From Flagellimonas marinaquae (GTDB lineage: Bacteria; Bacteroidota; Bacteroidia; Flavobacteriales; Flavobacteriaceae), in the NCBI RefSeq assembly GCF_003992675.1, contig NZ_RZMZ01000015.1:558001-622000 (forward strand): a stretch of 64,000 nt of DNA. Reading direction: 5' to 3'. The notes under the pieces are model-generated. The model had not been told where the DNA came from, searched no databases, and saw only the letters and a list, made by a program, of their open reading frames with translations. Positions 54,844 through 64,000 of the stretch are shown here, in pieces. Each line of letters begins with the position of its first letter. The first letter of the stretch is position 1. A program made the position numbers and the translations under genes.

Positions 54844-55377
54844 ATGGCTGCAATTTTGGCATTTGCCGGGAGCAATTCTTCAACTTCCATTAATTTTAAA
54901 TTGGTAAAACTAACGGCCACTATGGTGGAAAATCATGATGTACAGACCTTGGACCTAGCAGAACACCCTTTTCCAATGTACAGTGAAGACCTCGAAAAGG
55001 AAAAAGGGTACTCCGATGCACTTACCCAATTTAAGAGGCATATAGCCCAAGCTGATGGTATCATCTTATCGGTAAATGAGCATAACGGGAATCCATCTGC
55101 TTACTTTAAAAACCTTTTGGATTGGTTGTCCCGAATGGAACGGAATTTCTTGGAAGGCACCAAGGTGCTTCTGATGTCCACATCGGGCGGTAAACGGGGG
55201 GCAAAAGGTTCACTGGGGGTGATTGAGGGTATGTTGCCACGCTTTGGAGCCGAGGTAGTGGCCACATTTTCATTGCCCTCCTTTTACGATAATTTTAGCG
55301 AGGATGGCATTTTGGATAAAGACCTTAAGGCCGAGCACCAGAGTGCAGTACAATCGTTCTTGGATTCACTAAACTAA
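54844..55377 (+). CDS. NADPH-dependent FMN reductase family protein
   Basis: A 177-residue flavodoxin-like reductase: FAGSNSSTSINFKLV (phosphate loop of FMN), ILSVNEHNGNPSAYFKNLLDW and LLMSTSGGKRGAKG, the family marks. It likely reduces FMN or quinones with NADPH. It is followed 6 nt later by pabB. Confidence 0.9.
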   Translation: MAAILAFAGSNSSTSINFKLVKLTATMVENHDVQTLDLAEHPFPMYSEDLEKEKGYSDALTQFKRHIAQADGIILSVNEHNGNPSAYFKNLLDWLSRMERNFLEGTKVLLMSTSGGKRGAKGSLGVIEGMLPRFGAEVVATFSLPSFYDNFSEDGILDKDLKAEHQSAVQSFLDSLN

Positions 55378-55383
55378 AAGCCC

Positions 55384-56667
55384 TTGCGGACGACTAGGTC
55401 ATTTAACATAAGCTCGGTACCTCGGTGCAAAGAATCCTTGCTCCAGTGGTCCAAAAAACAGGAGCATGTGGTTTGGCTGGACAGTAACTCTCACCACGAG
55501 CCTTATTCCAGTTTCGAGGCCTGCCTCGCCGTTGGGGCATCAACATTTTGCAACGACTTACAAGAAATCGAATCATTTTTAAAGCAAACACCAGATTGGC
55601 TCTTTGGCTATTTTTCTTATGATTTGAAGAATACATTGGAAGACTTGACCTCATCTCACATCGATGGTGTGGATTTTCCAATGATACAATTCTTTCAACC
55701 CCAAAAATTAATAGTGTTGAAGGATGGACAGCTCCATTTTAAGTATTTGGATGCTATTGGGCATGAAATAGAATCGGATTTTGCCGAAATCCATGACACA
55801 AAAAGCAAGGGTGACGCTTTGAAGCCTCGTGAAACCATCAAAATAAAGATGCGAATCCATAAGGATGCCTACTTCGAAAAGGCACACCAATTCTTGGAGC
55901 ACATGCATAGGGGAGATATTTACGAGGCCAATTTTTGTCAAGAATTTTATGCCGAGGAGTTTCAATTGGATCCTTGGGCAACCTATCAAAAACTGAATCG
56001 TATTTCGGAACCTCCTTTTGCCGTATTCGCCCGTTTTTCGGACAAGTATTTGATGTGCGCTTCTCCAGAGCGCTATCTTAAAAGGATAGGCACAAAGGTG
56101 ATTTCACAGCCCATTAAAGGCACTGCTCGAAGAGGTGAGGACAAGCTGGAAGATGAGCAGATCAAAGAATCCCTTAGCTTGGATAAAAAAGAACGTTCGG
56201 AGAACATCATGATTACAGATTTGGTGCGCAACGATCTTTCTAAAAGTGCGGTCAAGGGATCCGTTCAGGTTGAAGAACTCTGCAAACCTTATACTTTTAA
56301 GCAAGTACATCAGTTGATTTCTACCATAGTGGCCCAGGTTCCGGAAAACAAGTCATCTATTGACCTCATTAGGGAAACTTTCCCTATGGGAAGTATGACG
56401 GGCGCCCCGAAAATATCGGCCATGAAAATCATTGAAGATTTGGAAGAGACCAAACGGGGACTATACAGTGGTACCGTGGGCTATTTTGATCCCCATGGGA
56501 ATTTTGATTTCAATGTGGTTATCCGAAGTATTTTGTACAATGCCTCCAAAAAATATGTTTCGTATTCGGTAGGGAGTGCCATCACTGCACAATCGGACCC
56601 TGAAAAGGAATATCAAGAGTGTCTGCTCAAAGCTAAAGCCATGCGCATGGTTTTGGAAGAGGGATAA
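55384..56667 (+). CDS. pabB: Aminodeoxychorismate synthase component I
   Basis: A 427-residue chorismate-binding enzyme making aminodeoxychorismate for folate. The diagnostic PIKGTARRGED carries the PabB lysine where anthranilate synthase has PIAGT. Other motifs are GDIYEANFCQEF, ENIMITDLVRNDLS, GSMTGAPKISAMKIIEDLE and YSGTVGYFDPHGNFDFNVVIR. It starts with TTG at 55384; no ATG is available. No tryptophan genes are near. Confidence 0.92.
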   Translation: MRTTRSFNISSVPRCKESLLQWSKKQEHVVWLDSNSHHEPYSSFEACLAVGASTFCNDLQEIESFLKQTPDWLFGYFSYDLKNTLEDLTSSHIDGVDFPMIQFFQPQKLIVLKDGQLHFKYLDAIGHEIESDFAEIHDTKSKGDALKPRETIKIKMRIHKDAYFEKAHQFLEHMHRGDIYEANFCQEFYAEEFQLDPWATYQKLNRISEPPFAVFARFSDKYLMCASPERYLKRIGTKVISQPIKGTARRGEDKLEDEQIKESLSLDKKERSENIMITDLVRNDLSKSAVKGSVQVEELCKPYTFKQVHQLISTIVAQVPENKSSIDLIRETFPMGSMTGAPKISAMKIIEDLEETKRGLYSGTVGYFDPHGNFDFNVVIRSILYNASKKYVSYSVGSAITAQSDPEKEYQECLLKAKAMRMVLEEG

Positions 56668-56677
56668 TGTTTATTCG

Positions 56678-56685
56678 TAAATTTG
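56678..56685 (+). promoter_or_regulatory. -7 promoter element TAAATTTG before tilS
   Basis: TAAATTTG ends 4 nt before the tilS ATG, and a TTTG at 56652-56655 lies 22 nt upstream of it. It lies between pabB and tilS and could drive a nearly leaderless tilS-dsbD transcript. Confidence 0.4.
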
Positions 56686-56689
56686 CGAA

Positions 56690-57997
56690 ATGCTCCAGAA
56701 GTTCAACCAACACATCAACGAAAATTTTTCTTTTCTAAAAGAAAAGAAACTGTTGGTTGCTTGTAGTGGTGGAGTGGACAGCGTGGTATTGGCACATTTG
56801 TGTAAAGCTACCAAATTGCATATTGCTATGGCACACTGCAACTTTGGGCTTAGGGGAAAAGAGAGTGATGGTGATGCGGATTTTGTGAACAATTGGGCAT
56901 CGAACATGGGAACTCATTGTTTTGTGAAACAGTTTGATTTAGAAAGCCACATGAAAAATCATGGCGGCTCCGTTCAGATGGCGGCACGCGAGCTTCGCTA
57001 CCACTGGTTTGCCGAGCTTTTGGAGACTGATGGATTTGATTACGTACTGACAGCGCACCATGCCGATGATAATTTGGAAACCTTTCTGATTAACTTATCT
57101 CGCGGCACTGGGATTTCGGGACTTACGGGCATCCCTGAAAGGAACGATAAAATCATAAGGCCGCTGCTCCCTTTCTCACAGGATGAAATTCGGGAATACG
57201 CCCAATCCGCTGGTCTTGCATGGCGTGAGGATAGCAGCAATGCAAGTAGCAAATACCTCAGAAACAAGATTCGTCATCAAATTGTACCCGTGCTCAAGGA
57301 GCTGCACCCAACTTTTTTGCAAAATTTCCGGTCCACGCAAAAGCATCTGGGTCAAACCAACGACTTGATCAGTCACTATATCAAGTCATTGAAATCTCAA
57401 TTCTTCAAGTCAGAAGATGAAATCATCAGAATCAGCATATCGGAACTGAAACAATTGAAACCCTTGGAAGCCCATCTATATTATCTGTTTCGGGAGTATG
57501 GATTTTCTGAATGGGAAGATGTGCAAGGACTGCTTTCAGCAATGAGTGGGAAGCAAGTGGTCTCAAAAACTCATATATTGTTGAAGGATAGAAATTGTTT
57601 GTTGCTAACGCCAAAAGAAAATAGGGTAAATGAATCATATCCTGTCTATTTGGACGGAACCCCATGTGAATTGCCGATATCGATAAAAATTGAATCGGTT
57701 GAAAAGTTGGAGAAAGCAGGGAAGAATGTGGTTTATTTGGATAAGGAAAAGTTAAACCCACCCTTATTGTTAAGATATTGGGAAAAAGGCGACTATTTTT
57801 ACCCTTTTGGGATGCAGGGCAAAAAGAAATTGTCCAAGTTTTTCAAGGATGAAAAAATGGATGTTGTTTCCAAAGGAAAACAATGGTTGCTCTGTTCCGC
57901 GGATGATATTGTTTGGGTCGTTGGCAAAAGGGCGGATGAACGCTTCAAAGTGGAGGAATCGACCCGCGAAATAATTAAGATTACACAGTTGCTATGA
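56690..57997 (+). CDS. tilS: tRNA(Ile)-lysidine synthase
   Basis: A 435-residue enzyme converting C34 of tRNA-Ile(CAU) to lysidine with ATP. The PP-loop is VACSGGVDSVVLAHLC, followed by AHCNFGLRGKES and LTAHHADDNLETFLINLSRGTG; the C-terminal TilS domain contains YWEKGDYFYPFGMQGKKKLSKFF. Essential for reading AUA codons. Its end overlaps dsbD by 4 nt. Confidence 0.96.
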   Translation: MLQKFNQHINENFSFLKEKKLLVACSGGVDSVVLAHLCKATKLHIAMAHCNFGLRGKESDGDADFVNNWASNMGTHCFVKQFDLESHMKNHGGSVQMAARELRYHWFAELLETDGFDYVLTAHHADDNLETFLINLSRGTGISGLTGIPERNDKIIRPLLPFSQDEIREYAQSAGLAWREDSSNASSKYLRNKIRHQIVPVLKELHPTFLQNFRSTQKHLGQTNDLISHYIKSLKSQFFKSEDEIIRISISELKQLKPLEAHLYYLFREYGFSEWEDVQGLLSAMSGKQVVSKTHILLKDRNCLLLTPKENRVNESYPVYLDGTPCELPISIKIESVEKLEKAGKNVVYLDKEKLNPPLLLRYWEKGDYFYPFGMQGKKKLSKFFKDEKMDVVSKGKQWLLCSADDIVWVVGKRADERFKVEESTREIIKITQLL

Positions 57998-59976
57998 GAT
58001 TATTGGTACTCTTTTTTGGACTATTGTTTATTGGCACAGGCGTTGCTCTGGCCCAAACGGATGAAAATCCTGCGGTGTGGAGCCACGAGGTTCGCCAGCT
58101 ATCGGATACCGAATATGAATTGGTGTTCAAGGGAAAAATTATGGAGGGATGGCACGTATACTCCCAGCATACGGCCGAAGGTGGCGCCCTGCCCAGTGAG
58201 TTTACTTTTGAAAAGGTAGGTGAAGCCTATGAATTGGTCGGGGTCACAGAGGAGAGTGAGACCATCACCGAATACAGTGATATTTTTGAAGTTGATGAGA
58301 CCTTTTTTAAGGAAGAGGCCATTTTTACCCAAAAAATTAAACTCCTCGACCCGGAGGTAAATCAAATTTCTGTAAACCTCTTTTATCAGATTTGTAAAGA
58401 GGTGTGTCTCCCAGTAGATGAATTCTTCCAAATTTCGTTGGATGGAAGTGGATTTGTGGCAGAAGAGACCTCCTTGGATGAACGGAGTGTGGCTCTTGGT
58501 GAATCGCTAAAGGTCGATTTAAAGAATAAGGAACTCCTCCAACAAGATGGGGTGACCGATTCAGAAGGTAAATCCAACCTTTGGGTAATCTTTGGGCTTG
58601 GTTTTATCGGAGGACTTATAGCCTTGTTGACGCCCTGTGTTTTCCCCATGATTCCGCTAACAGTTTCGTTTTTCACCAAACAGACCAAGCAGAAATCCAA
58701 GGGTATTGCGAATGCTTTGCTCTATGGTTTTTTCATCGTTTTGATTTATTTCTTGCTTAGTCTACCGTTCCATTTGTTCAATTCGGTGGACTCTCAAATA
58801 TTGAATACCATCGCCACCAATATCTGGCTCAATGTGTTTTTCTTTGTCATTTTTGTGTTCTTTGCCTTTTCTTTCTTTGGTTACTACGAGCTGACCTTAC
58901 CGAGTTCCTGGGCCAATAAGATGGACTCGGCATCCTCCAAAGTAGGAGGGGGACTGGGTATCTTTTTTATGGCCTTGACCTTGGCCATCGTTTCATTTTC
59001 CTGTACGGGACCAATTTTGGGTGGACTCTTGGGCAGTACCACCTTGGCAGAAGGAAATGTAGCTACCAATTTAACTTCAGGGATGGTCGGTTTTGGTTTG
59101 GCCTTGGCCTTGCCCTTTGCCTTGTTTGCCATGTTCCCGGCTTGGTTGAATTCACTACCTAAATCAGGGGGATGGATGACCACGGTGAAAGTGGTGTTGG
59201 GCTTTTTGGAACTGGCCTTAGCTTTTAAATTCTTATCCAATGCGGATTTGGTAGGGAATTGGGGCATTTTGAAACGGGAAATATTTGTAGGTATTTGGGT
59301 GGTCTTGTTTGTATTGATGACCCTTTATCTCTTTGGATTGTTCAGGTTTCCCCACGATGGGCCTAAAAAAAACCTATCACCTGCAAGAAAAATCTTTGGA
59401 TTGATAAGCTTTGCTTTTACTGTGTATTTGGCGCTTGGCCTGTTCAACATCAATGCATTGAAATTGTTGAGTGGATTTCCGCCTCCCGGTTTTTACAGTG
59501 TGGTAGAAACCGAAAGTGATTGTCCACTAGGCTTGGACTGTTTTAAGGACTTTGAGGAAGGCGTTGCCTATGCACAGGAAGTGAACAAACCCATTTTGCT
59601 TGATTTTACGGGATGGGCCTGTGTGAATTGCAGAAAAATGGAAGAAAATGTATGGAGCGATTCAAGCGTGTACCCTTTATTGAAGGACGAGTATGTGCTT
59701 ATTTCACTTTATGTGGATGATAGGAAGGAGTTGCCGGATTCGGAAAAGTTTGATTTTAAATACGATTCAGGACGGGTAAAAGCCATTGAAACCATTGGCC
59801 AAAAGTGGGGCACGTTCCAAACCATCAACTTTAATGCGGCATCGCAACCTTATTATGTGCTGTTGTCACCCGATTTGGAAATATTGAACGAAGCCGTCCA
59901 ATATGTGGATGTGGAGACCTATGAAGCATGGTTAAAATCCGGTTTGGAAAAACATCAGCTGTCCATGAATAAATAA
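57994..59976 (+). CDS. dsbD: Thiol:disulfide interchange protein DsbD
   Basis: A 660-residue protein bringing electrons from cytoplasmic thioredoxin to the periplasm. A signal peptide (LLFIGTGVALAQ) leads to an N-terminal DsbD-alpha domain with YQICKEVCLPVDEF, about eight membrane helices with the paired Cys in LLTPCVFPMIPLTVSFFT and SFSCTGPILGGLLGS, and a C-terminal thioredoxin domain (TGWACVNCRKME). All three Cys pairs are present. Redox partners could include the Tat or thioredoxin lipoproteins in this window (inference). Confidence 0.95.
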   Translation: MRLLVLFFGLLFIGTGVALAQTDENPAVWSHEVRQLSDTEYELVFKGKIMEGWHVYSQHTAEGGALPSEFTFEKVGEAYELVGVTEESETITEYSDIFEVDETFFKEEAIFTQKIKLLDPEVNQISVNLFYQICKEVCLPVDEFFQISLDGSGFVAEETSLDERSVALGESLKVDLKNKELLQQDGVTDSEGKSNLWVIFGLGFIGGLIALLTPCVFPMIPLTVSFFTKQTKQKSKGIANALLYGFFIVLIYFLLSLPFHLFNSVDSQILNTIATNIWLNVFFFVIFVFFAFSFFGYYELTLPSSWANKMDSASSKVGGGLGIFFMALTLAIVSFSCTGPILGGLLGSTTLAEGNVATNLTSGMVGFGLALALPFALFAMFPAWLNSLPKSGGWMTTVKVVLGFLELALAFKFLSNADLVGNWGILKREIFVGIWVVLFVLMTLYLFGLFRFPHDGPKKNLSPARKIFGLISFAFTVYLALGLFNINALKLLSGFPPPGFYSVVETESDCPLGLDCFKDFEEGVAYAQEVNKPILLDFTGWACVNCRKMEENVWSDSSVYPLLKDEYVLISLYVDDRKELPDSEKFDFKYDSGRVKAIETIGQKWGTFQTINFNAASQPYYVLLSPDLEILNEAVQYVDVETYEAWLKSGLEKHQLSMNK

Positions 59977-60057
59977 TTGACATTTGTCAATCAATTTTGT
60001 TCAACATCTAAAAAAATAATTATACATTAGGTCTACTAATCGACTTAACCCATCTTC

Positions 60058-62445
60058 GTGAAAACGTACAAAAAGATTCTTCTTGTTCTAGCAGGATTAC
60101 TTCTACTTGTCATTATTGGCGTAGCCCTATTTATCAACAGTCTCAAACCAGATTATGAAGGGGAAAAATCCCTTCCAGGCCTTTCCGGTGAGGTAAATAC
60201 TTATTTCGACCCCTACGGAATCCCCCATATTTATGCCGAGAATGAGGCAGATGCCCTTAAGGCTTTGGGATATGTGCATGCCCAAGATCGTTTGTGGCAA
60301 ATGGAGCTCTTGCGAAGGGTGGCCAAAGGAAGACTTTCCGAGGTGTTTGGGAAGGATATGGTGAAGACCGATAAGTTTTTTCTCTCCCTTGGAATTGATG
60401 AGCATACCAGGGAAACATTGGAAGGATTGGACAAAAGCAGTGAGCCTATCGTGCTTTCACAAGCCTATTTGGATGGGATCAATGCTTTCATAGAAGAAGG
60501 TCCCACGCCCATAGAGTTTTACTTGACCGGGATAGATAAAGAACCCTTTACCATTGAAGATGTGTACAATGCGGTGGGATATATGGCCTTTAGTTTTGCC
60601 ATGGCCCATAAAACGGACCCATTCCTTACTAGTTTACGGAATAAATTGGGTGACGATTACATGAAGGACATGGCCATTGATTCCGATTCTTCTACCGTAT
60701 GGATAAAAAATTACAAAGGAGAGTCGGTCGACACCTTGGGAACCCAAATTACCGCAAGTGTGGATGAGGCATTGAAAAAATTGCCCATACCTCAATTTGA
60801 AGGCAGTAATAGTTGGGTGATAGCCCCGCAAAAAACCAAAAACGGCAAGGTGATTTTGGCAAACGACCCGCATATCGGTTTTGCACAGCCCTCGGTTTGG
60901 TATGAGGCCCACGTGAGCACTCCTACCTATGAAAAATATGGTTATCATTTGGCAGGTGTTCCGTTTCCGTTATTGGGTCACGACCGAAAAATAGCCTATG
61001 GACTTACGATGTTCGAAAATGATGACATCGATTTTTATTATGAGGAAACCAATCCATCGGACAGTACACAGTATAAAACAGCCGAAGGCTGGAAGTCCTA
61101 TCAATGGGTTGACAAAACCATTAAGGTAAAAGATGGGGAGGATGTGGCCTTCTCCTACAAAAAAACACATCACGGTCCGGTGCTAAACAACATTGCCGAC
61201 CAAATATCCGGGGAGCGGCCCATAAGCATGTCTTGGATATATACGAAACCCAAGAATATGGTGATGCATGCGCTATATGGGCTTAGCCACGCTAAAAACA
61301 TGGAAGAATTTAAAAGTGCCTTGCCCAATATTCATGCGCCCGGACTTAACGTAATGTACGGTGATGCTGATGGCAATGTAGCTTGGTGGGCCACAGCCAA
61401 ACTTTATCAAATGCCCGATAGTTTGTCCACCAAGTTTGTGTTGGACGGGACATCTGGAAAAGAGGAGCCTTTGAGATATCTGGATTTTTCGGAGAATCCA
61501 ATGGCCGAAAACCCATCATGGAATTACGTTTACTCTGCCAACAATCAACCCGATTCCATTGCAGGTATGCTATATCCCGGCTATTATTTGCCCGAAAATC
61601 GCGCCAAGCGCATAGTACAGTTATTGGATGCGAAAAACGACTGGGACAAAGAATCCGTTTCTGAAATGATATTGGATGTCACCTCACCCGTAAATACGGA
61701 AGTGGTCACAGAACTCATCAAATTGTTTGATGTGACCAAAATGACCGAGGAACAATTGGTGATGGTAGATTCGCTGAGGAATTGGGATGGGAAGTATTCC
61801 TTGACCAGTACCAGTCCGGCCTTGTACCATCGGAGTCTCTATTTTATGGTCAAAAATACGGTGGAGGATGAAATGGGTACGGAAATGTTCAAACAGTTTT
61901 TGTCCACCCACTTGTTCAAAAGGCAGATTGCTTGGGGTGCTTCCATTGAGAGCTCCAAATGGTGGGATAACATCAATACTCCGGATGTGGTGGAAACCAG
62001 ACAGGACATGGTGATGAAGTCTTTTTCGGATGCTTGGAATTCTTTAGTGGAAGATTTGGGCCCCGACCCAAGCCAATGGACCTGGGATAAACTGCACACC
62101 CTTGAGCATCCACACCCATTTGGGCAAGTGGAGTCCTTACGAAGCTATTTCAACGTAGGTCCGTTTCCTGTGGAAGGAACTCGAGAAGTGATCAATAATC
62201 TTGCTTTTCCATATGACAGTACAGGTTTTTATAAAGTAAACTCAGGCCCATCCACTCGAAGAATCATCGATTTTTCCGATGTGGAGAACAGCATCAGCAT
62301 CTTGCCTACCGGCCAGTCGGGAAATCCGTTCAGCGAGCATTATCAGGATCAAGCCCAAATGTACGTGAATGGGGAGTTCCGTAAAATGATGATGAACAAG
62401 CAAGAAATTGAAGAAACCGCGTCGTCCATTTTGACCTTTCGTTAA
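60058..62445 (+). CDS. Penicillin acylase-family Ntn hydrolase
   Basis: A 795-residue secreted amidase. The N-terminus has a signal anchor (ILLVLAGLLLLVIIGVALF). Residues of about 40-249 are the alpha chain (YGIPHIYAENEADALKALGYVHAQDRLWQME); the nucleophile is Ser250 at EGSNSWV, where autocleavage would create the beta chain, followed by NDPHIGFAQPSVWYEAHV. Members hydrolyse penicillins, acyl-homoserine lactones or other amides. The start is GTG at 60058. Confidence 0.9.
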   Translation: MKTYKKILLVLAGLLLLVIIGVALFINSLKPDYEGEKSLPGLSGEVNTYFDPYGIPHIYAENEADALKALGYVHAQDRLWQMELLRRVAKGRLSEVFGKDMVKTDKFFLSLGIDEHTRETLEGLDKSSEPIVLSQAYLDGINAFIEEGPTPIEFYLTGIDKEPFTIEDVYNAVGYMAFSFAMAHKTDPFLTSLRNKLGDDYMKDMAIDSDSSTVWIKNYKGESVDTLGTQITASVDEALKKLPIPQFEGSNSWVIAPQKTKNGKVILANDPHIGFAQPSVWYEAHVSTPTYEKYGYHLAGVPFPLLGHDRKIAYGLTMFENDDIDFYYEETNPSDSTQYKTAEGWKSYQWVDKTIKVKDGEDVAFSYKKTHHGPVLNNIADQISGERPISMSWIYTKPKNMVMHALYGLSHAKNMEEFKSALPNIHAPGLNVMYGDADGNVAWWATAKLYQMPDSLSTKFVLDGTSGKEEPLRYLDFSENPMAENPSWNYVYSANNQPDSIAGMLYPGYYLPENRAKRIVQLLDAKNDWDKESVSEMILDVTSPVNTEVVTELIKLFDVTKMTEEQLVMVDSLRNWDGKYSLTSTSPALYHRSLYFMVKNTVEDEMGTEMFKQFLSTHLFKRQIAWGASIESSKWWDNINTPDVVETRQDMVMKSFSDAWNSLVEDLGPDPSQWTWDKLHTLEHPHPFGQVESLRSYFNVGPFPVEGTREVINNLAFPYDSTGFYKVNSGPSTRRIIDFSDVENSISILPTGQSGNPFSEHYQDQAQMYVNGEFRKMMMNKQEIEETASSILTFR

Positions 62446-62455
62446 CCCAGCAGGG

Positions 62456-62497
62456 GCATTCGTCAATTCAAAAGGGGCATCCGTCAATTGAGCACCA
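62456..62497. repeat. Two 21-nt units of the GCATCCGTCA repeat
   Basis: Units begin at 62456 (GCATTCGTCAATT) and 62477 (GCATCCGTCAATT) with the same 21-nt period as at 47995-48057. They lie in the 106-nt gap between the acylase stop and the ComM start. Confidence 0.7.
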
Positions 62498-62551
62498 TTT
62501 CTTGAACATAGATTGTTTACATTTTCAGTCTTTTTCAATTAGAAACAGTTT

Positions 62552-64000
62552 ATGCTCACAAAAGTTTACGGAAGTGCCGTTTTCGGCATAGAGGCCACCA
62601 CCATCGTTGTGGAGGTCAATATCGACAAAGGAATTGGGTATCATTTGGTGGGATTACCGGATAACGCCATCAAGGAAAGCAATTTTCGGATTGCGGCTGC
62701 CCTTCAGAACAACGATTACCGAATTCCCGGTAAAAAAATCACCATCAACATGGCTCCGGCCGATATGCGCAAAGAAGGTTCGGCCTACGATTTAACGCTG
62801 GCTATAGGAATTTTGGCAGCATCTGGACAGATTCGTTCTGAAAACATTGAAAACTACTTGATTATGGGAGAGCTTTCTTTGGATGGAAGCCTACAACCCA
62901 TAAAAGGTGCCCTTCCCATTGCCATAAAGGCCCAGCAAGAAGGTTTTGAAGGCTTTATCCTACCCAAGGAAAATGCCTACGAAGCAGCTGTGGTCTATGG
63001 ACTGAAAGTATATGGCGTGGAAAGCATTAAGCAGGTTATCGATTTCTTTGATGCCGACCTTCCTCTGGAACAAACCGTGGTGGATACCCGCAAAACGTTT
63101 TACGAGCAACAGTACCTGCCAGAATTTGACTTTGCCGATGTAAAAGGTCAGGAAAGCATAAAGCGGTGTATGGAGATTGCGGCTGCCGGGGGACATAATA
63201 TTATTTTGATTGGTCCGCCAGGAGCAGGGAAAACCATGTTGGCCAAGCGTTTGCCGTCCATTTTGCCGCCCATGACCTTGCACGAGGCCTTGGAGACCAC
63301 CAAAATACACAGTGTGGTGGGCAAGGTAAAAAACAAAGGCTTAATGAGCCAACGGCCTTTCCGTAACCCGCACCATACCATTAGCAGTGCTGCTTTGGTA
63401 GGCGGGGGCAGTTATCCACAGCCAGGTGAAATTTCCTTGGCACATAATGGTGTTCTCTTTTTGGATGAACTCCCCGAATTTGAACGACGTGTGTTGGAAG
63501 TGATGCGACAACCCATGGAGGATAGGGAAGTCACGATAGCGAGGGCCCAATTTACGGTAACCTATCCCAGTAGTTTTATGCTGGTGGCGAGCATGAATCC
63601 CAGTCCTGGAGGGTATTTTAACGACCCTGATGCCCCCGTTACATCATCACCAGCAGAAATGCAACGGTATCTAGGTAAAATATCGGGCCCTTTATTGGAC
63701 AGGATAGATATTCATATCGAAGTTACTCCCGTTCCTTTTGACAAATTGTCGGAAGAAAGAAGAGGGGAAAGCAGTGTGGTCATCCGGAAAAGAGTGGAAG
63801 CCGCAAGAGACCTCCAGACCCAAAGGTTTGGCGATGTTGAAGGTATTCATTACAATGCCCAAATGGGAACCAAGCATATTCGGGAATTTTGTAAACTGAA
63901 CGATTCATCCAAGAATCTTTTGAAGGAAGCCATGCAACGATTGAATCTGTCGGCTAGGGCCTACGACAGGATCTTAAAGGTTTCTCGTACCATTGCCGAC
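62552..64000 (+). CDS. comM: YifB/ComM-family Mg-chelatase-like AAA+ ATPase, partial
   Basis: The frame is open for 483 codons to the window edge, so only the C-terminus is missing. It has the Lon-like N-terminal domain (GYHLVGLPDNAIKESNFRI, INMAPADMRKEGSAYDL) and the AAA+ motor with Walker A IGPPGAGKTMLAKRLP, Walker B GVLFLDELPEF and sensor-1 VASMNPSPGG. ComM is a helicase promoting branch migration during natural transformation. It starts at the ATG 62552. Confidence 0.95.
   Translation, partial: MLTKVYGSAVFGIEATTIVVEVNIDKGIGYHLVGLPDNAIKESNFRIAAALQNNDYRIPGKKITINMAPADMRKEGSAYDLTLAIGILAASGQIRSENIENYLIMGELSLDGSLQPIKGALPIAIKAQQEGFEGFILPKENAYEAAVVYGLKVYGVESIKQVIDFFDADLPLEQTVVDTRKTFYEQQYLPEFDFADVKGQESIKRCMEIAAAGGHNIILIGPPGAGKTMLAKRLPSILPPMTLHEALETTKIHSVVGKVKNKGLMSQRPFRNPHHTISSAALVGGGSYPQPGEISLAHNGVLFLDELPEFERRVLEVMRQPMEDREVTIARAQFTVTYPSSFMLVASMNPSPGGYFNDPDAPVTSSPAEMQRYLGKISGPLLDRIDIHIEVTPVPFDKLSEERRGESSVVIRKRVEAARDLQTQRFGDVEGIHYNAQMGTKHIREFCKLNDSSKNLLKEAMQRLNLSARAYDRILKVSRTIAD

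Noticed and set aside
62242..62538. Minus-strand ORF across the acylase end and the 21-nt units
   Set aside because: It overlaps a strong CDS on the other strand, and its only regularity comes from the repeat.

Overview
The window looks like chromosomal DNA of a marine Flavobacteriaceae (Bacteroidota), probably close to the Muricauda/Allomuricauda/Flagellimonas group. This rests on gene families largely confined to that group (a Lacal_2735-type mini-protein, DUF6428 next to ArsR, a TonB plug protein without barrel, flavobacterial BspA/cadherin lipoproteins), on Bacteroidota-type -7 promoter elements (TAnnTTTG), and on short family-specific intergenic repeats. No database search was possible, so the genus is an inference. 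There is no phage, complete IS element or CRISPR array. Most of the window is housekeeping, with small accessory patches.

Layout. 1-7756: end of a thioredoxin-like gene, leuA-leuB, a helical hypothetical protein, panB with an RluA-type pseudouridine synthase, an NTF2-like secreted protein and L-serine dehydratase. 7757-15445: dnaK with a recognisable -24/-12-like promoter and palindrome, a TonB-plug/MG2-like protein, an atypical LuxR-type response regulator, a PD40 protein and a DoxX protein. A CCCCCAAATCT-like leader box recurs upstream of three starts here. 15599-20832: a thioredoxin lipoprotein, a small membrane gene broken by one in-frame TAA, a TolB-like lipoprotein, and an ArsR-controlled arsenic operon (arsR, DUF6428, LMW-PTP-type arsenate reductase, ACR3).

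20958-29716: a compact, translationally coupled molybdenum cofactor operon running divergently from ars: cysteine desulfurase, XdhC, MocA-like nucleotidyltransferase, MoaD, ThiF-rhodanese, MoaE, MoaC-MogA fusion, MoaA, MoeA and a TSUP transporter. A ModE-like winged-helix protein faces it. XdhC, MocA and the NifS-like desulfurase point to a sulfurated cytosine-dinucleotide cofactor for an xanthine-dehydrogenase-family enzyme encoded elsewhere. 29706-35390: small secreted or membrane proteins, an AT-rich orphan gene, and two Tat-targeted ferritin-like proteins, then tRNA-Ser(UGA).

35478-47708: a second TSUP transporter with a DegT-type aminotransferase; Lrp divergent from a Cys/Met-metabolism PLP enzyme; NhaC; thiol peroxidase-DgkA-FtsK-LolA-LptF/G-RibB. 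48104-51571: two paralogous surface lipoproteins (cadherin-like, PKD-like, BspA repeats). 51958-64000: lipoamide dehydrogenase, a membrane acyltransferase, FMN reductase, PabB, TilS, DsbD, penicillin acylase and the start of ComM.

The most distinctive material is regulatory and repetitive: the repeated leader box, two copies of a ~141-bp repeat with terminal inverted repeats, a duplicated dnaK 3' end flanking a REP-like insert, 21-nt-period repeats at two loci, paired ArsR operators, and several enzymes that have lost signature residues (RibB's GTP-cyclohydrolase half, the response regulator's phospho-Asp, the ThiF zinc cysteines). I found no convincing wholly new multi-gene system; the leader box is the best lead.
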